A DNA stretch of 36,189 bases from NCBI GenBank assembly GCA_009711825.1, contig VEMY01000027.1, positions 1 to 36,189 on the forward strand, written 5' to 3'. Source of the stretch: Bacillota bacterium (GTDB taxonomy: Bacteria > Bacillota > Proteinivoracia > UBA4975 > VEMY01). Below the pieces are notes generated by a model. That model saw nothing but the letters and a program-made list of their open reading frames with translations. It ran no database searches and was not told where the DNA came from. The position numbers and the translations under genes are program-made. Of the stretch, positions 6,394 through 14,778 are shown piece after piece. Within the stretch, counting starts at the first letter, position 1, and the number at the start of each line of letters is the position of its first letter.

Positions 6394-7809
6394 CTAAAGC
6401 TGTCCCGCCCGCATCATTGTCATGCCGACATTGGCAGCGTCGGGCTTTGCTTTTCGTGCAACCAGTTGTGCCTGGCGATGGGCTTCTGCAATTGCCAGTT
6501 TTTCGTCAAGCGTGAGGATTTTGCGTGCTTCCATGACAATCTTGCCGTCGATGATTACCGTATCCACTTCGCTGCCGTTGGCGGAGTAGACCAGATTGGG
6601 GACAATGTTGCGGACCGGGTCGGTGATAATCGGGGCGAGGGCTGGATTGTCCAGGTCAATCATAATCATGTCGGCCTTTTTGCCTGGACGCAGAGAGCCG
6701 ACTTCCTCGCCGAGGCCGATTGCCCGGGCCCCGTCAATGGTGGCCAGGCGCAGCATCTGCCAGGCGGGAAAGCGTCGGGGATCCCGGAAGCGGCATTTGT
6801 TGAGGATCGCTGTAAATTTCATTTCATTGAACATGTTGTTGCAGTTGTTGCCCGGCGCTTGATCTGAACCGAGGGCGAGGTTGCCGCGGGCTTCCAGGAA
6901 TTCAGCGGCTGGGGGCACAATCCCGTCGATAATGCCAATGCTGCCAGAGCACAAAAGCATAGCTGCACCTCGGCGGGCCACCAACTGTGTCTCTTCTTTG
7001 GTTGCCTCAGTAAGGTGCACAGCCAGCAGGCGCCAGTCCAAATACCCCAGTTCATCCAAAAACTGAATGCTGCGCATGCCATAGCGTTTGAGCATCTGAT
7101 TGATTTCCCGATCACCCTGGGCCACATGCATATGAATCATCGTCTCGTGCTTTTCGGCCAGCGCCTTGACCTCCTGAAGCAGCTCCCGGGATAGCATATC
7201 CGGGCCCTGGGGTCCCCAGAGGCAGGTGATGCGGTTATCGTCATAACCATGCCAGCGCTCAAACACCGATTTGGCACGAGTCAGTTTGTGGTTTCCGATT
7301 GCCGGGTCCAACGGGTAGAGGTCTCCCACCAGGAGTCCGCTCAAGTCCTCGGGCATTTCATTTATAGTTTCGGCAACCCTGGCCCGGGTGCCGACCCGGG
7401 CGTGGTTGGCGGCAATTTGCAGCATCGGCACGTCATAATCGCAGAAGGTGGTGGTCCCTGCCTTAACGCCTTCAATGATGTTCATTAACGAGCCAGCGAC
7501 CCGTGCCTCATCGGTCAGGGTTTTGGTGAAGGGCCACAGTCCCTGTTGCATCCAATTATCAGTGTCCTGGGCCAGGCCGCGAAGGATGCCGATTCCCGTG
7601 TGTATGTGGGCATCAACCAGGCCGGGCATGACCACCTTGTTTTTGGCGTCGATGCGGCGGCGGGCCTGGAAGTTCTGTTCTAGCTCCCGACTAGGCCCGA
7701 CGGCGACGATTTTATTGTCGCGGATAGCAACTGCTCCGTCCGGCAGCATGCCGACCCCCGGGCCCTCCATGGTTAGGACATATCCGTTGGTGATCAGGAT
7801 GTCGAGCAT
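6394..7809 (-). CDS. Amidohydrolase, MtaD/SAH-deaminase/chlorohydrolase-like
   Basis: This is a 471-residue metal-dependent hydrolase of the cytosine-deaminase-like branch of the amidohydrolase superfamily. The first metal motif is VDAHIHTG (His68, His70). MIHMHVAQGDRE carries the next histidine, HLTEATKEE a further one, and GSDQAPGNN the catalytic Asp. The small N- and C-terminal beta-sandwich parts are present (ILITNGYVLTM; GKIVMEARKILTLDE). ATG 7809 follows GAGGGGGATTGAT. Relatives deaminate S-adenosylhomocysteine, methylthioadenosine or guanine, or dechlorinate triazines. Several motifs deviate (VDAHIHTG for the usual VNAHTH), so the substrate is open. The gene is monocistronic. Confidence 0.85.
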   Translation of the reverse strand: MLDILITNGYVLTMEGPGVGMLPDGAVAIRDNKIVAVGPSRELEQNFQARRRIDAKNKVVMPGLVDAHIHTGIGILRGLAQDTDNWMQQGLWPFTKTLTDEARVAGSLMNIIEGVKAGTTTFCDYDVPMLQIAANHARVGTRARVAETINEMPEDLSGLLVGDLYPLDPAIGNHKLTRAKSVFERWHGYDDNRITCLWGPQGPDMLSRELLQEVKALAEKHETMIHMHVAQGDREINQMLKRYGMRSIQFLDELGYLDWRLLAVHLTEATKEETQLVARRGAAMLLCSGSIGIIDGIVPPAAEFLEARGNLALGSDQAPGNNCNNMFNEMKFTAILNKCRFRDPRRFPAWQMLRLATIDGARAIGLGEEVGSLRPGKKADMIMIDLDNPALAPIITDPVRNIVPNLVYSANGSEVDTVIIDGKIVMEARKILTLDEKLAIAEAHRQAQLVARKAKPDAANVGMTMMRAGQL

Positions 7810-7988
7810 ATCAATCCCCCTCGTTTTTGTTTATTTTAACACAGACACCGGTATGCTTCCGAATCGACCAGAATTTGGCGGCAATAATTCTGGAATTTAA
7901 CCTTAGTAAGGCAGGATTTTTCGGAAAAAAAGGGAAATAAATCTCATGCCAATAATGGCAGTTGATTGGCAAGGAGGTAAGGTTAATT

Positions 7989-8498
7989 ATGGCTACAATT
8001 ACGGCACAGATTCTTGTGGGTAGCGGTCACCCGAATCATGATGGAATCTGGCCCGGGCACTGTTTATATCTCAGCGAGAACAGCCGCCCCACATGGATAT
8101 TGGTGCCCGATGCCCTGAGCAGTGAGGAGCGGGCCAAAGTTACATGGATTCCCACGGTGGAAAGCATGTTGGAAGATGCGTTGCTGATGATTGCGATTCA
8201 TGTAATAAAGGCGCCACCGATTGTTGAGCTGGCCCAAGAATATATTCAAAGCCAGGAACAGAACTGGGTTGTGATGTATGAGGACGTGGAACCGGAAAAC
8301 CGCCGACGTCTCTACCAACGGTGCCGGGAGTTGGAGAATAATTTCAAACTGGTAATCACTGTTCTCAGGGGGAGCGCCATTGAGGAACAATTGCCGGTAT
8401 TGACAGAATATCAAATGGATGTGGAAGTGTGTACGCCTAGCTTCGTTCGCCTCTATTCTCGCTGGTTGGAGCAAACCCGGGTTGAGGGAGAATTATGA
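7989..8498 (+). CDS. Hypothetical protein, 169 residues, paired with an alpha/beta-hydrolase
   Basis: Start ATG 7989 follows AAGGAGGT (7971-7978). The product is soluble, without signal peptide or membrane segment. I recognise no family. It contains an alternating helix/strand pattern (ALLMIAIHVIKAPPIVELAQEYI, FKLVITVLRG) and one conserved-looking GSGHPNHDGIWPGH stretch near the start. Its stop overlaps the next start (ATGA), so the two proteins are probably made together and may form one complex. Upstream, TGCCAAT (7948-7954) and ATTGGCA (7965-7971) form an inverted repeat touching the ribosome site, which may affect translation. Confidence 0.6.
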   Translation: MATITAQILVGSGHPNHDGIWPGHCLYLSENSRPTWILVPDALSSEERAKVTWIPTVESMLEDALLMIAIHVIKAPPIVELAQEYIQSQEQNWVVMYEDVEPENRRRLYQRCRELENNFKLVITVLRGSAIEEQLPVLTEYQMDVEVCTPSFVRLYSRWLEQTRVEGEL

Positions 8499-9289
8499 AG
8501 TTAGACAGACAATCGCTAATTGACCGGACACTGGTCAAAGGCAGTGGCCCGCCGGTTCTGTTTTTGCACGATGCCTTCGGACCGGGGACCTGGGAGTACG
8601 TGATTCCTGAACTGGTAGACCGGTATCAGGTATTTTGTCCCGTGCTGCCAGGCTTTTTTGTTAACGATGGAAAAGTTGAGTATGATGACTTCTTCTGTGT
8701 TGAGTTTGTCCTACAGGTGTTGGCTGCTTTGGACTTGCCCCGGGTTATAATCGCCGGTTGCGGTGCAGGGGCCAGGATTGCCCTGAATTTTGTGCTTGAT
8801 CATCCCAACCGGGTCTCTCGGTTGATTATCTGCCAGGCAACGGGTCTGCGGCGGAATTTAACCGGCTTGTTTCCTGGGGCCAGCATGCTGACCAAAAGAA
8901 TGCTTTCAGTTCTGTTGGCCGACAGTAAGTTGGTGGCGGCTTTGGTGCGCAAGGGATTTGTCGACAAGGAGCATCCGCTTCTGCCGGCAACCGGTACACA
9001 GTTCGCCAAGTACTTGGAAGAACCTGCGCTTAGAGAGAATATCGCCCGCCTGCTGGCACATTCGTTGAGCAGGGCCTCGTTTTGGCCGGTATTGCTCCCA
9101 TCCGTAGCCGTCAGGACCCTTATCTTGTGGCCTACCGAGGACGAGTTTTGTCCTGTCAGTGGTGGACGGGAATTACATCAGTTACTTAGATATAGTGACT
9201 TAAAGCTTTTGGAAGGTTACGGCCACTTTGCCACCGTGGAGGCGCCCGGAGTTTTCGCCGAGGAGATAGTATCTTTTGCCACTCAGTAG
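8495..9289 (+). CDS. Alpha/beta-hydrolase-fold protein lacking the serine nucleophile
   Basis: This 264-residue protein aligns with alpha/beta-hydrolases of the BioH/esterase type. PPVLFLHDAFGPGTWEYVIPEL is the oxyanion loop, although the usual HG is HD here. The nucleophile elbow reads IIAGCGAGARIAL where active enzymes have G-x-S-x-G, so Ser is replaced by Gly. The late Asp (PTEDEFCP) and His (GYGHFATVEAP) are kept. It may be a pseudoenzyme with a binding or regulatory role, or the neighbouring Cys may act instead. It overlaps the upstream hypothetical gene by 4 bases. The fold is confident; lack of classical activity is inferred from the motif. Confidence 0.8.
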   Translation: MKLDRQSLIDRTLVKGSGPPVLFLHDAFGPGTWEYVIPELVDRYQVFCPVLPGFFVNDGKVEYDDFFCVEFVLQVLAALDLPRVIIAGCGAGARIALNFVLDHPNRVSRLIICQATGLRRNLTGLFPGASMLTKRMLSVLLADSKLVAALVRKGFVDKEHPLLPATGTQFAKYLEEPALRENIARLLAHSLSRASFWPVLLPSVAVRTLILWPTEDEFCPVSGGRELHQLLRYSDLKLLEGYGHFATVEAPGVFAEEIVSFATQ

Positions 9290-9361
9290 TAATGCCCCCA
9301 GCTTTTAACGCTACGGGCAGAATGATATAACGAGCTGTCTGTGGGCCGGTATATCCGGGAT

Positions 9362-9389
9362 GTTTTTGAGCAGGATATTGCTCAAAAAC
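9362..9389 (+). other. RNA hairpin in the sigI leader
   Basis: GTTTTTGAGCA (9362-9372) and TGCTCAAAAAC (9379-9389) are perfect 11-bp arms with a 6-base loop. No T-run follows on the plus strand, so it is not a standard terminator of the upstream operon. It falls about 60 bases before the likely sigI start and could be a leader control element. Confidence 0.5.
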
Positions 9390-9451
9390 CCCAAAAAATT
9401 CACCTAGGCAGCGAAAATTACTGTAAAGGGGGACTGGAGCTGAATATTGAT

Positions 9452-10138
9452 GTGTTTCAGGCCCGGCAGGATCCGGTAAAACGCAATATTTTCCTGGCCC
9501 AGCAGCGGGAATTTGTACGCAAGACAGCTTCAGTCCATTGTCGGCGCCCGCTGGAATGGGGCCGGGACGAGGAATTGAGTATTGCATTAATTGCCCTAGA
9601 TACTGCCGTGGACGCCTACCTCCCTGATAAAAACGCCAAATTTACCACTTTTGCTTCGTTGGTTATCCGGCGCAGGCTTACCGATTATCTGCGTAATCGC
9701 AGTCGTCGCGCCCAGCGGGAACTCCCGGTGGATGAATTGCCCGAGTGGAAATCACCGGAACCAAGCGAAGATATGCTGCGGATGGAGCGGGCTTGGGAAC
9801 TGGAGGAGTTTCAACGGCAGATTAGCCGCTATAATATATCCTTTAAGGAATTGGCAAAAGAGTCCCCCCGTCATCAGCAAGTGCGTTCCCGTCTGTTGCG
9901 GGCCATCGCCACTATCTGTCGCGATCAGAAATTGCTGCAGACAATTCTTGACCGGGGCCGGCTGCCTTTGGAGCAGATGTCGGAACTCACCGGTGAGACC
10001 AAGAAAGCGTTATCCAAGCGGCGCCGTTATTTACTGGCGGCTTTGCTGGTCCATGCCCGCAGGGCAGACTTCCCGTTCATTGCTACTTATTTAGGGTTAG
10101 GAGGTGAAGAAGATGCCCAAGACAGGAGTGATTTGTAA
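9452..10138 (+). CDS. sigI: RNA polymerase sigma factor SigI
   Basis: This is an alternative sigma factor of the SigI group, which controls heat or cell-envelope and polysaccharide responses in Bacillus and Clostridium. Region 2 is clear: DELSIALIALDTAVDAYLP, then FTTFASLVIRRRLTDYLRNRSRR. The C-terminal SigI domain follows (FKELAKESPRHQQVRSRLL, then TGETKKALSKRRRYLLAALLV). The frame is open from 9341, but that start has no ribosome site and would span a hairpin. I chose GTG 9452, 12 bases after a GGAG. The exact start is uncertain. It overlaps rsgI by 26 bases, the normal sigI-rsgI arrangement. Confidence 0.88.
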   Translation: MFQARQDPVKRNIFLAQQREFVRKTASVHCRRPLEWGRDEELSIALIALDTAVDAYLPDKNAKFTTFASLVIRRRLTDYLRNRSRRAQRELPVDELPEWKSPEPSEDMLRMERAWELEEFQRQISRYNISFKELAKESPRHQQVRSRLLRAIATICRDQKLLQTILDRGRLPLEQMSELTGETKKALSKRRRYLLAALLVHARRADFPFIATYLGLGGEEDAQDRSDL

Positions 10139-11639
10139 AATTGAACAGGATTGTTATTACATCCTCACCCCCCAGGGTGATTTTGAGCGTATTCCAGGCG
10201 CTCCCGCCCGGGGCGCCAAACTGGGTGACCGTGTGCGGGTATCTTCCCACTCCTGGCGGCGACTGGTGGCAGTCGCTGCGGCCCTAGCTCTGATTGTTAC
10301 CGGTGTTTTGAGCCTGCATCCCGGCAGGTTTCCGTCGGGCAGCGATGAATACTGGCTTGCCCTGGACGTAAACCCGAGCATTGGGTTCAAAGTTTCCGAG
10401 ACCAAACATGTAACCGAAATCCGGGCTTACAATGAAAGCGGCGAGACCCTTTTGGCTTCCCTGGAGCTGGCGGGCGAGGAGCTATACACAGCCCTGGGCC
10501 TCATCCTGGCAGAAACGGTAAGCCGGGGTTTTGTAGCCGGGGATGTGGTTCTATCTAAAGACATTAATTTTGACCTGGACATCGACCTCTTGGCAGGCGC
10601 TTTGGAAAGCAGGGAATTGGCCCTCAGTCTCCGGATTGTCGAACTGGAGCATGCCGGCAGTGGTGAAAGTTCACCGTTGCGGGAAGTTTTATCGGCAGTC
10701 GCTGCCGGGTATGGCCGGGAGCTGAGCCTGGACGAACCGGGAGCGGTGGCCGCTGCTGCCGCAGAGCTGCTTCCAGCTGCCCAAGTGGTGAAGACAGAGG
10801 CATGGCAACAAGATGTGGTTGCCCAGTACTTGGTGGAAAAATACCAAGTGGGCGGGGAACTGGTCGCCGAAATGCTGGAGTCCTTCAAATCTGAGGATGT
10901 GGCATTGATTCTGGACTATGCCCGCGGGCAGCACTTGTCTCCCAGGGAGGTTTGGGAGGAAATAAAGGGCTCAGGTAAAGCGCCTGCGGCCTGGCTGGAA
11001 ACTGAGGACGTCGCCAACGGCGATTTGGCAGTGGTTGAGGACCAGCGTCAAAGCCTTGACCAACTGGCAAGCGCCTATCAAATTCCTGCCGGACGCCTGA
11101 GTAGTTTGATGCGTAAGGGGTATAGCCTGGAGGAGTTGACAAAGCTTTTGGCTATGGCCGGCAGAGGTCAGGATAATCTGACCCAGACAATCAAGGCCTA
11201 TGAGGAGGCCGACAGGGACCCGCTTTTCTTTGAATATGGTCAAGTCCCCGAAGACGAAAGTTCGGAGAATGGATCTAACGATAACTCAGGAGATGAATTT
11301 GATTCTGACAATAGTTCCGGTCGCGATGGCGACACTCCTTCACCAGACCCTATCAGTGTTGACGACCTGATGGGCCGGTTTGGCGTCAACCGTGGCGAAA
11401 TAACCCGGTTAACTGCCAAAGGGTATCAGCTGGCGGAGGTCTGGGAGGTATTCTTGCTGGCCGAACGCAGCGGCCAGGCGGTTAGATTTGTCACCGATCA
11501 GCTGGAGTCCTCCGTGGACTGGCGCCAGTTCATTGCGCAGCTGGAACTTCAACCCGCCGCAGTCCGGGATATTGAACTGCTTCCCGGGCGCATCGGCGCC
11601 AACAAAAATAGCAACCCCGGCCGTAACAGGCGGCCGTGA
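10113..11639 (+). CDS. rsgI: RsgI-type membrane anti-sigma-I factor with triplicated C-terminal repeat
   Basis: The start ATG 10113 lies 8 bases after AGGAGG (508 residues). Residues 1-45 form the cytoplasmic RsgI_N domain that binds SigI (GVICKIEQDCYYILTPQGDFERI). Residues 48-66 are the single membrane span (LVAVAAALALIVTGVLSL). The outside part has the RsgI core (YWLALDVNPSIGFKVSE), then three related units near residues 237, 315 and 416. The shared pattern is a Y/F-x-V/I turn, then L-x-x-x-G-Y-x-L-x-E and a second helix pair. An acidic, Ser/Asn/Asp-rich linker separates units 2 and 3. Clostridial RsgI proteins often end in carbohydrate-binding sensor domains; this one does not resemble those. 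The ligand is unknown. Confidence 0.88.
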   Translation: MPKTGVICKIEQDCYYILTPQGDFERIPGAPARGAKLGDRVRVSSHSWRRLVAVAAALALIVTGVLSLHPGRFPSGSDEYWLALDVNPSIGFKVSETKHVTEIRAYNESGETLLASLELAGEELYTALGLILAETVSRGFVAGDVVLSKDINFDLDIDLLAGALESRELALSLRIVELEHAGSGESSPLREVLSAVAAGYGRELSLDEPGAVAAAAAELLPAAQVVKTEAWQQDVVAQYLVEKYQVGGELVAEMLESFKSEDVALILDYARGQHLSPREVWEEIKGSGKAPAAWLETEDVANGDLAVVEDQRQSLDQLASAYQIPAGRLSSLMRKGYSLEELTKLLAMAGRGQDNLTQTIKAYEEADRDPLFFEYGQVPEDESSENGSNDNSGDEFDSDNSSGRDGDTPSPDPISVDDLMGRFGVNRGEITRLTAKGYQLAEVWEVFLLAERSGQAVRFVTDQLESSVDWRQFIAQLELQPAAVRDIELLPGRIGANKNSNPGRNRRP

Positions 11640-11655
11640 TTTGCCCAACTCCCCA

Positions 11656-11692
11656 GAACAAGCCCGCTGCCCCGCGGGTTTGTTCGCTTTTT
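11656..11692 (+). terminator. Terminator of sigI-rsgI
   Basis: GAACAAGCCCGC pairs with GCGGGTTTGTTC around a short loop, followed by GCTTTTTAG. It starts 17 bases after the rsgI stop. Confidence 0.85.
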
Positions 11693-11821
11693 AGGGTAAT
11701 ATAAAAAGTAGCCAATTCTAATGCCGCAGCGGAAAACTTCGTGTGTAATATGCTTCTATATGAAGGAAAATCGTTGTTTATCACAGAATTGATTAATAAC
11801 ATTAATTGGGGGAGTGGTACG

Positions 11822-12199
11822 ATGATAATCGGGGTGGGGGTTGATTCAATTGAAATTGACCGGGTAAGGCAGGCTGCAGAGCGCATTGAGTTTCGGCAGC
11901 GGATCTATACACCTCTGGAACTCAGCCAGCTCTCGGCAACCAGAGAGTCCCCGCGGCTAGCGACGCTGTTTGCCGCCAAAGAGGCCGTTTTCAAGGCCCT
12001 GGGCACCGGTCTACGTGGCCACTCCTGGCAACAAGTGGAGGTGGTGCATCAGGCCAACGGACGCCCATTGGTGCAGCTCCACGGCCAGGCTCGCATCACC
12101 GCCCGGCGTCTGGGCGCCAGGCATGTTCATCTGTCACTGACCCACGACCACACGCGGGCAATTGCCTTTTGTATTCTTGAAGGGGGTATACCTGTATGA
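11822..12199 (+). CDS. acpS: Holo-[acyl-carrier-protein] synthase
   Basis: This enzyme transfers 4'-phosphopantetheine from CoA to acyl carrier protein in fatty-acid synthesis. It has 125 residues, the normal size. Diagnostic motifs are IIGVGVDSIEIDRV at the N-terminus (metal-binding Asp) and FAAKEAVFKALGTG in the middle, followed by HVHLSLTHDHTRAIAFC. ATG 11822 follows GGGGGAG. The stop overlaps the next start (ATGA), coupling it to the NAD(P)HX-repair gene, a very common pairing in Firmicutes. Confidence 0.96.
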   Translation: MIIGVGVDSIEIDRVRQAAERIEFRQRIYTPLELSQLSATRESPRLATLFAAKEAVFKALGTGLRGHSWQQVEVVHQANGRPLVQLHGQARITARRLGARHVHLSLTHDHTRAIAFCILEGGIPV

Positions 12200-13704
12200 C
12201 CTGGCTGACGACCGGAAAGCAGATGCGGCAAATTGACCGCCGGGCAATTGAAGAGTTGCAGGTTCCCGGCGCCCTGCTGATGGAGGCGGCGGCTGTTTTT
12301 ACGGCCAATGTTGCCAGTGAGCACTGCCGACGCGGGGGCAACGTTGCGGTGATCTGCGGCTCCGGTAACAACGGGGGCGATGGCTGGGGGGCGGCACGCC
12401 ATCTGGCGGCCCGGGGCTATTCTGTGATGGTCTATACGGCATGCGACCCTGAAACACTGGAGGGAGATGCCCGCCTGCAGCACCAGCTCTATGTCGCCTA
12501 CGACTTGCCCTGGTCCCGCTACCGGGGTCCGGCAGACCTGACACAGGCAGACTTAATTGTCGATGCTCTATTGGGCACCGGCGTACGGGGCGCGCCCCGG
12601 GATGACGCGGCTGCAATCATCCGGGACATAAACGATTCGGATGTGCCGGTGCTGGCAGTGGATATTCCCTCCGGGCTGCCAGCCGAGGCAGTACCGGCGC
12701 CAGGTGTTGTGGTCAGGGCATCAGCCACTGCCAGCTTTGGCCTTGCCAAACTTGGTCTTTACGCCAACGGATGTCAGTATGCCGGCAAAGTCTATGTCGA
12801 CCCAATCGGTTTACCCGCACATTTTTTGCGCGATACCGGCATTATATTAAATGACAAGGAAAATGCCCGTCGGGGCTTTCCGGAGCGGCGGATAGACAGC
12901 CATAAAGGCACATACGGCCATGCTCTGTTAGTTGCCGGCAGCCGGGGGATGAGCGGGGCGGCAATGCTTGCAGGCACAGCTGCCCTGAAGAGCGGCATCG
13001 GTTTGCTGACGGTGGCCTGTCCGCGTTCTCTTAATGAAGTTCTCGAGTCGAACTTGTGGGAGGCGCTGACGTTGCCCCTGCCGGAAACTGAGGCCGGCAC
13101 ATTTGCCCCTGAGGCCGCTGCCGCAATCCAGGGAGGAATGTCCCGCTATCGGGCCGCTGCAGTCGGCCCCGGTCTCGGGCAGCGACCCGAGGCAAAAGCA
13201 CTGGTGACAACGCTTTTAGACTCAGGCTTGCCTTTGGTTGTGGATGCAGACGGCTTAAATCTGCTGGCTGGTGAATTGCCGGAACGCAAAGCTACATTGG
13301 TTATTTCGCCCCATCCCGGTGAGATGGCCCGTCTCTTGGGTAATACTATAGAACAGGTGCTGGCAGAACCGCTGGCCATTGCCCGGGCAGCAGCCCGGCG
13401 CTGGCGATGCGTGGTGATTCTCAAGGGCGCCACATCCTATATAGCGGAGCCGGCCGGCTCTGTGGCTGTGAATATAAGCGGTACCGACGGTCTTGCCACC
13501 GGCGGCGCTGGCGATGTGCTTACCGGTCTTATTCTCGGCCTGTTATGTCAGGGCAGCGACCCCTTCGCCGCTGCCTGTACCGCAGCCTGGCTGCTGGGTC
13601 GCAGTTCGGAATTGGCAGCGGACCAATTGGGTACCGCATCCCAATTGCCCCGGGATGTGCTGGCCCACTTGCCTCGGGCAGTCTGCCAATTGACGGGGCA
13701 GTAA
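12196..13704 (+). CDS. nnr: Bifunctional NAD(P)H-hydrate epimerase / ADP-dependent NAD(P)H-hydrate dehydratase
   Basis: This metabolite-repair enzyme of 502 residues restores damaged hydrated NADH and NADPH. The N-terminal YjeF_N epimerase domain (about 1-215) shows CGSGNNGGDGWGAARHLA and the VDALLGTG and VDIPSGL motifs. The C-terminal ribokinase-like dehydratase domain (about 225-500) shows GTYGHALLVAGSRGMSGAA, AVGPGLGQ, VVDADGLNLL, SPHPGEMARLL, VILKGATS and the nucleotide site ATGGAGDVLTGL. Length and domain order match the usual fused protein. It is translationally coupled to acpS and followed 26 bases later by the CBS gene. Confidence 0.95.
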   Translation: MTWLTTGKQMRQIDRRAIEELQVPGALLMEAAAVFTANVASEHCRRGGNVAVICGSGNNGGDGWGAARHLAARGYSVMVYTACDPETLEGDARLQHQLYVAYDLPWSRYRGPADLTQADLIVDALLGTGVRGAPRDDAAAIIRDINDSDVPVLAVDIPSGLPAEAVPAPGVVVRASATASFGLAKLGLYANGCQYAGKVYVDPIGLPAHFLRDTGIILNDKENARRGFPERRIDSHKGTYGHALLVAGSRGMSGAAMLAGTAALKSGIGLLTVACPRSLNEVLESNLWEALTLPLPETEAGTFAPEAAAAIQGGMSRYRAAAVGPGLGQRPEAKALVTTLLDSGLPLVVDADGLNLLAGELPERKATLVISPHPGEMARLLGNTIEQVLAEPLAIARAAARRWRCVVILKGATSYIAEPAGSVAVNISGTDGLATGGAGDVLTGLILGLLCQGSDPFAAACTAAWLLGRSSELAADQLGTASQLPRDVLAHLPRAVCQLTGQ

Positions 13705-13730
13705 CAAAACATATTCAGGGAGGCGTTATT

Positions 13731-14183
13731 GTGAAAGTTGCTGATGTTATGACCAGGGAAGTAATCACAATCAGTCCGGAGCAAACCTTGGAGGAGGCGG
13801 CCCGGATGCTGGTGGAGACCGGTGTCAGCGGCATTCCAGTGGTGGAAGACGAAAAAGTGGTCGGTATGTTGAGCGAAAGGGACTTGCTGGAGGCCCGCAG
13901 CGAACCGCGGCCACCCCGCTACCTGGAGTTGCTGGGGGGGATAATTTACCTGGACAGCACCCGGGAGTTCAGCCGGCAGTTGGAGAAAATGACCGCCACC
14001 AGTGTCGCTCAGTTGATGAGCAGAGATGTAGTTAGTCTCTCCCCCGACAACTCCCTCGATGAGGCAGCGAAAATTATCATCGACAGAGGGATAAACCGTG
14101 TGCCGGTTGTGGACGGGGAGAAAAAATTGGTGGGGATTATAACCCGTACCGATGTACTGCGGGGCATAATGAAGGCAGACTAA
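13731..14183 (+). CDS. CBS-domain-pair protein
   Basis: The protein has 150 residues. GTG 13731 follows AGGGAGGCG; a much longer open frame upstream overlaps nnr and has no ribosome site. It consists of two CBS motifs only: KVADVMTREVITISPEQTLEEAARMLVETGVSGIPVVE (broken here only by quotation, residues 2-39 with the next strand VVGMLSERDLL) and VAQLMSRDVVSLSP at about 97-110 with GIITRTDVLRG. Such stand-alone pairs bind adenine nucleotides and act as energy or redox-state sensors. The partner is unknown. Its stop overlaps the lipoprotein start (TAATG), so it belongs to the acpS operon. Confidence 0.88.
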   Translation: MKVADVMTREVITISPEQTLEEAARMLVETGVSGIPVVEDEKVVGMLSERDLLEARSEPRPPRYLELLGGIIYLDSTREFSRQLEKMTATSVAQLMSRDVVSLSPDNSLDEAAKIIIDRGINRVPVVDGEKKLVGIITRTDVLRGIMKAD

Positions 14184-14659
14184 TGCGGTTGAAAGCGCTT
14201 TTGCTGGTGGTACTCTTGTTACTTACAGGTTGCACTCCGGTGTCCAGGGCAGTCGCTTGGTCCGAAGACGCACTGGGAGGTGCCTGGGAGGCCGGATATC
14301 GATTGGAATTTCACCAGCCAGATGCCGCGCTTGTATATTCAGTTCAAGAAACTTATAACCAAGACACCTTAACAATTATTGTTGAGAATGCTGACGGCTA
14401 TACCCAGGTTATGGAGTTTGGCGATGGCTTTGCTGTTGAATTAGGGCCGGGGGAGATTGAGTGGCAGCAGCAACACCAAGGCCCGCCCTGGTATTCGCTT
14501 CTTGTCCTGGCAACCCAGATCCAGGCTGAAAAGCCGGTACGGGATGAGAAGTGGTTGCGAAGCGGCGACTATCGCCTGTCTCTCAACGCGGGCCTGCCGG
14601 CAGCGGTGACTGTCCCGGAGCAATGGTCCGTGACAATCGAAAGTTTTCAATGGAAATAA
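14183..14659 (+). CDS. Lipoprotein at the acpS-alr (YdcC) position
   Basis: A 158-residue secreted lipoprotein: signal peptide with a leucine-rich core and lipobox LLTGC (Cys17 becomes lipidated). The mature part is mostly beta strands (DAALVYSVQETYNQDTLTIIVENADGY). In Bacillus subtilis the gene at this position, ydcC, encodes a larger LolA-like lipoprotein. This one is much shorter and I cannot confirm homology, so the link rests on position. It is coupled to the CBS gene and ends the acpS operon at a terminator. Confidence 0.75.
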   Translation: MRLKALLLVVLLLLTGCTPVSRAVAWSEDALGGAWEAGYRLEFHQPDAALVYSVQETYNQDTLTIIVENADGYTQVMEFGDGFAVELGPGEIEWQQQHQGPPWYSLLVLATQIQAEKPVRDEKWLRSGDYRLSLNAGLPAAVTVPEQWSVTIESFQWK

Positions 14660-14662
14660 GCT

Positions 14663-14692
14663 GGTCGGCCTTGGGTCGACCCTTTTTTTTTT
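14663..14692 (+). terminator. Terminator of the acpS operon
   Basis: A hairpin (GGTCG with CGACC, including GGGTCGACCC) is followed by ten T's. A second inverted repeat (TTTGTCG/CGACAAA, about 14689-14711) lies next to it. Confidence 0.75.
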
Positions 14693-14778
14693 GTCGTCAA
14701 CATTCGACAAAAAAATGCCTGTTCAGGCAGGGAAAGTTCGGTTATCTCCAGAAGTTATATAGGTGTCGAAGGAGTGTG

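Noticed and set aside
13407-13730. Long N-terminal extension of the CBS protein
   Set aside because: It overlaps nnr in another frame; GTG 13731 has a good ribosome site and begins exactly at the CBS fold.
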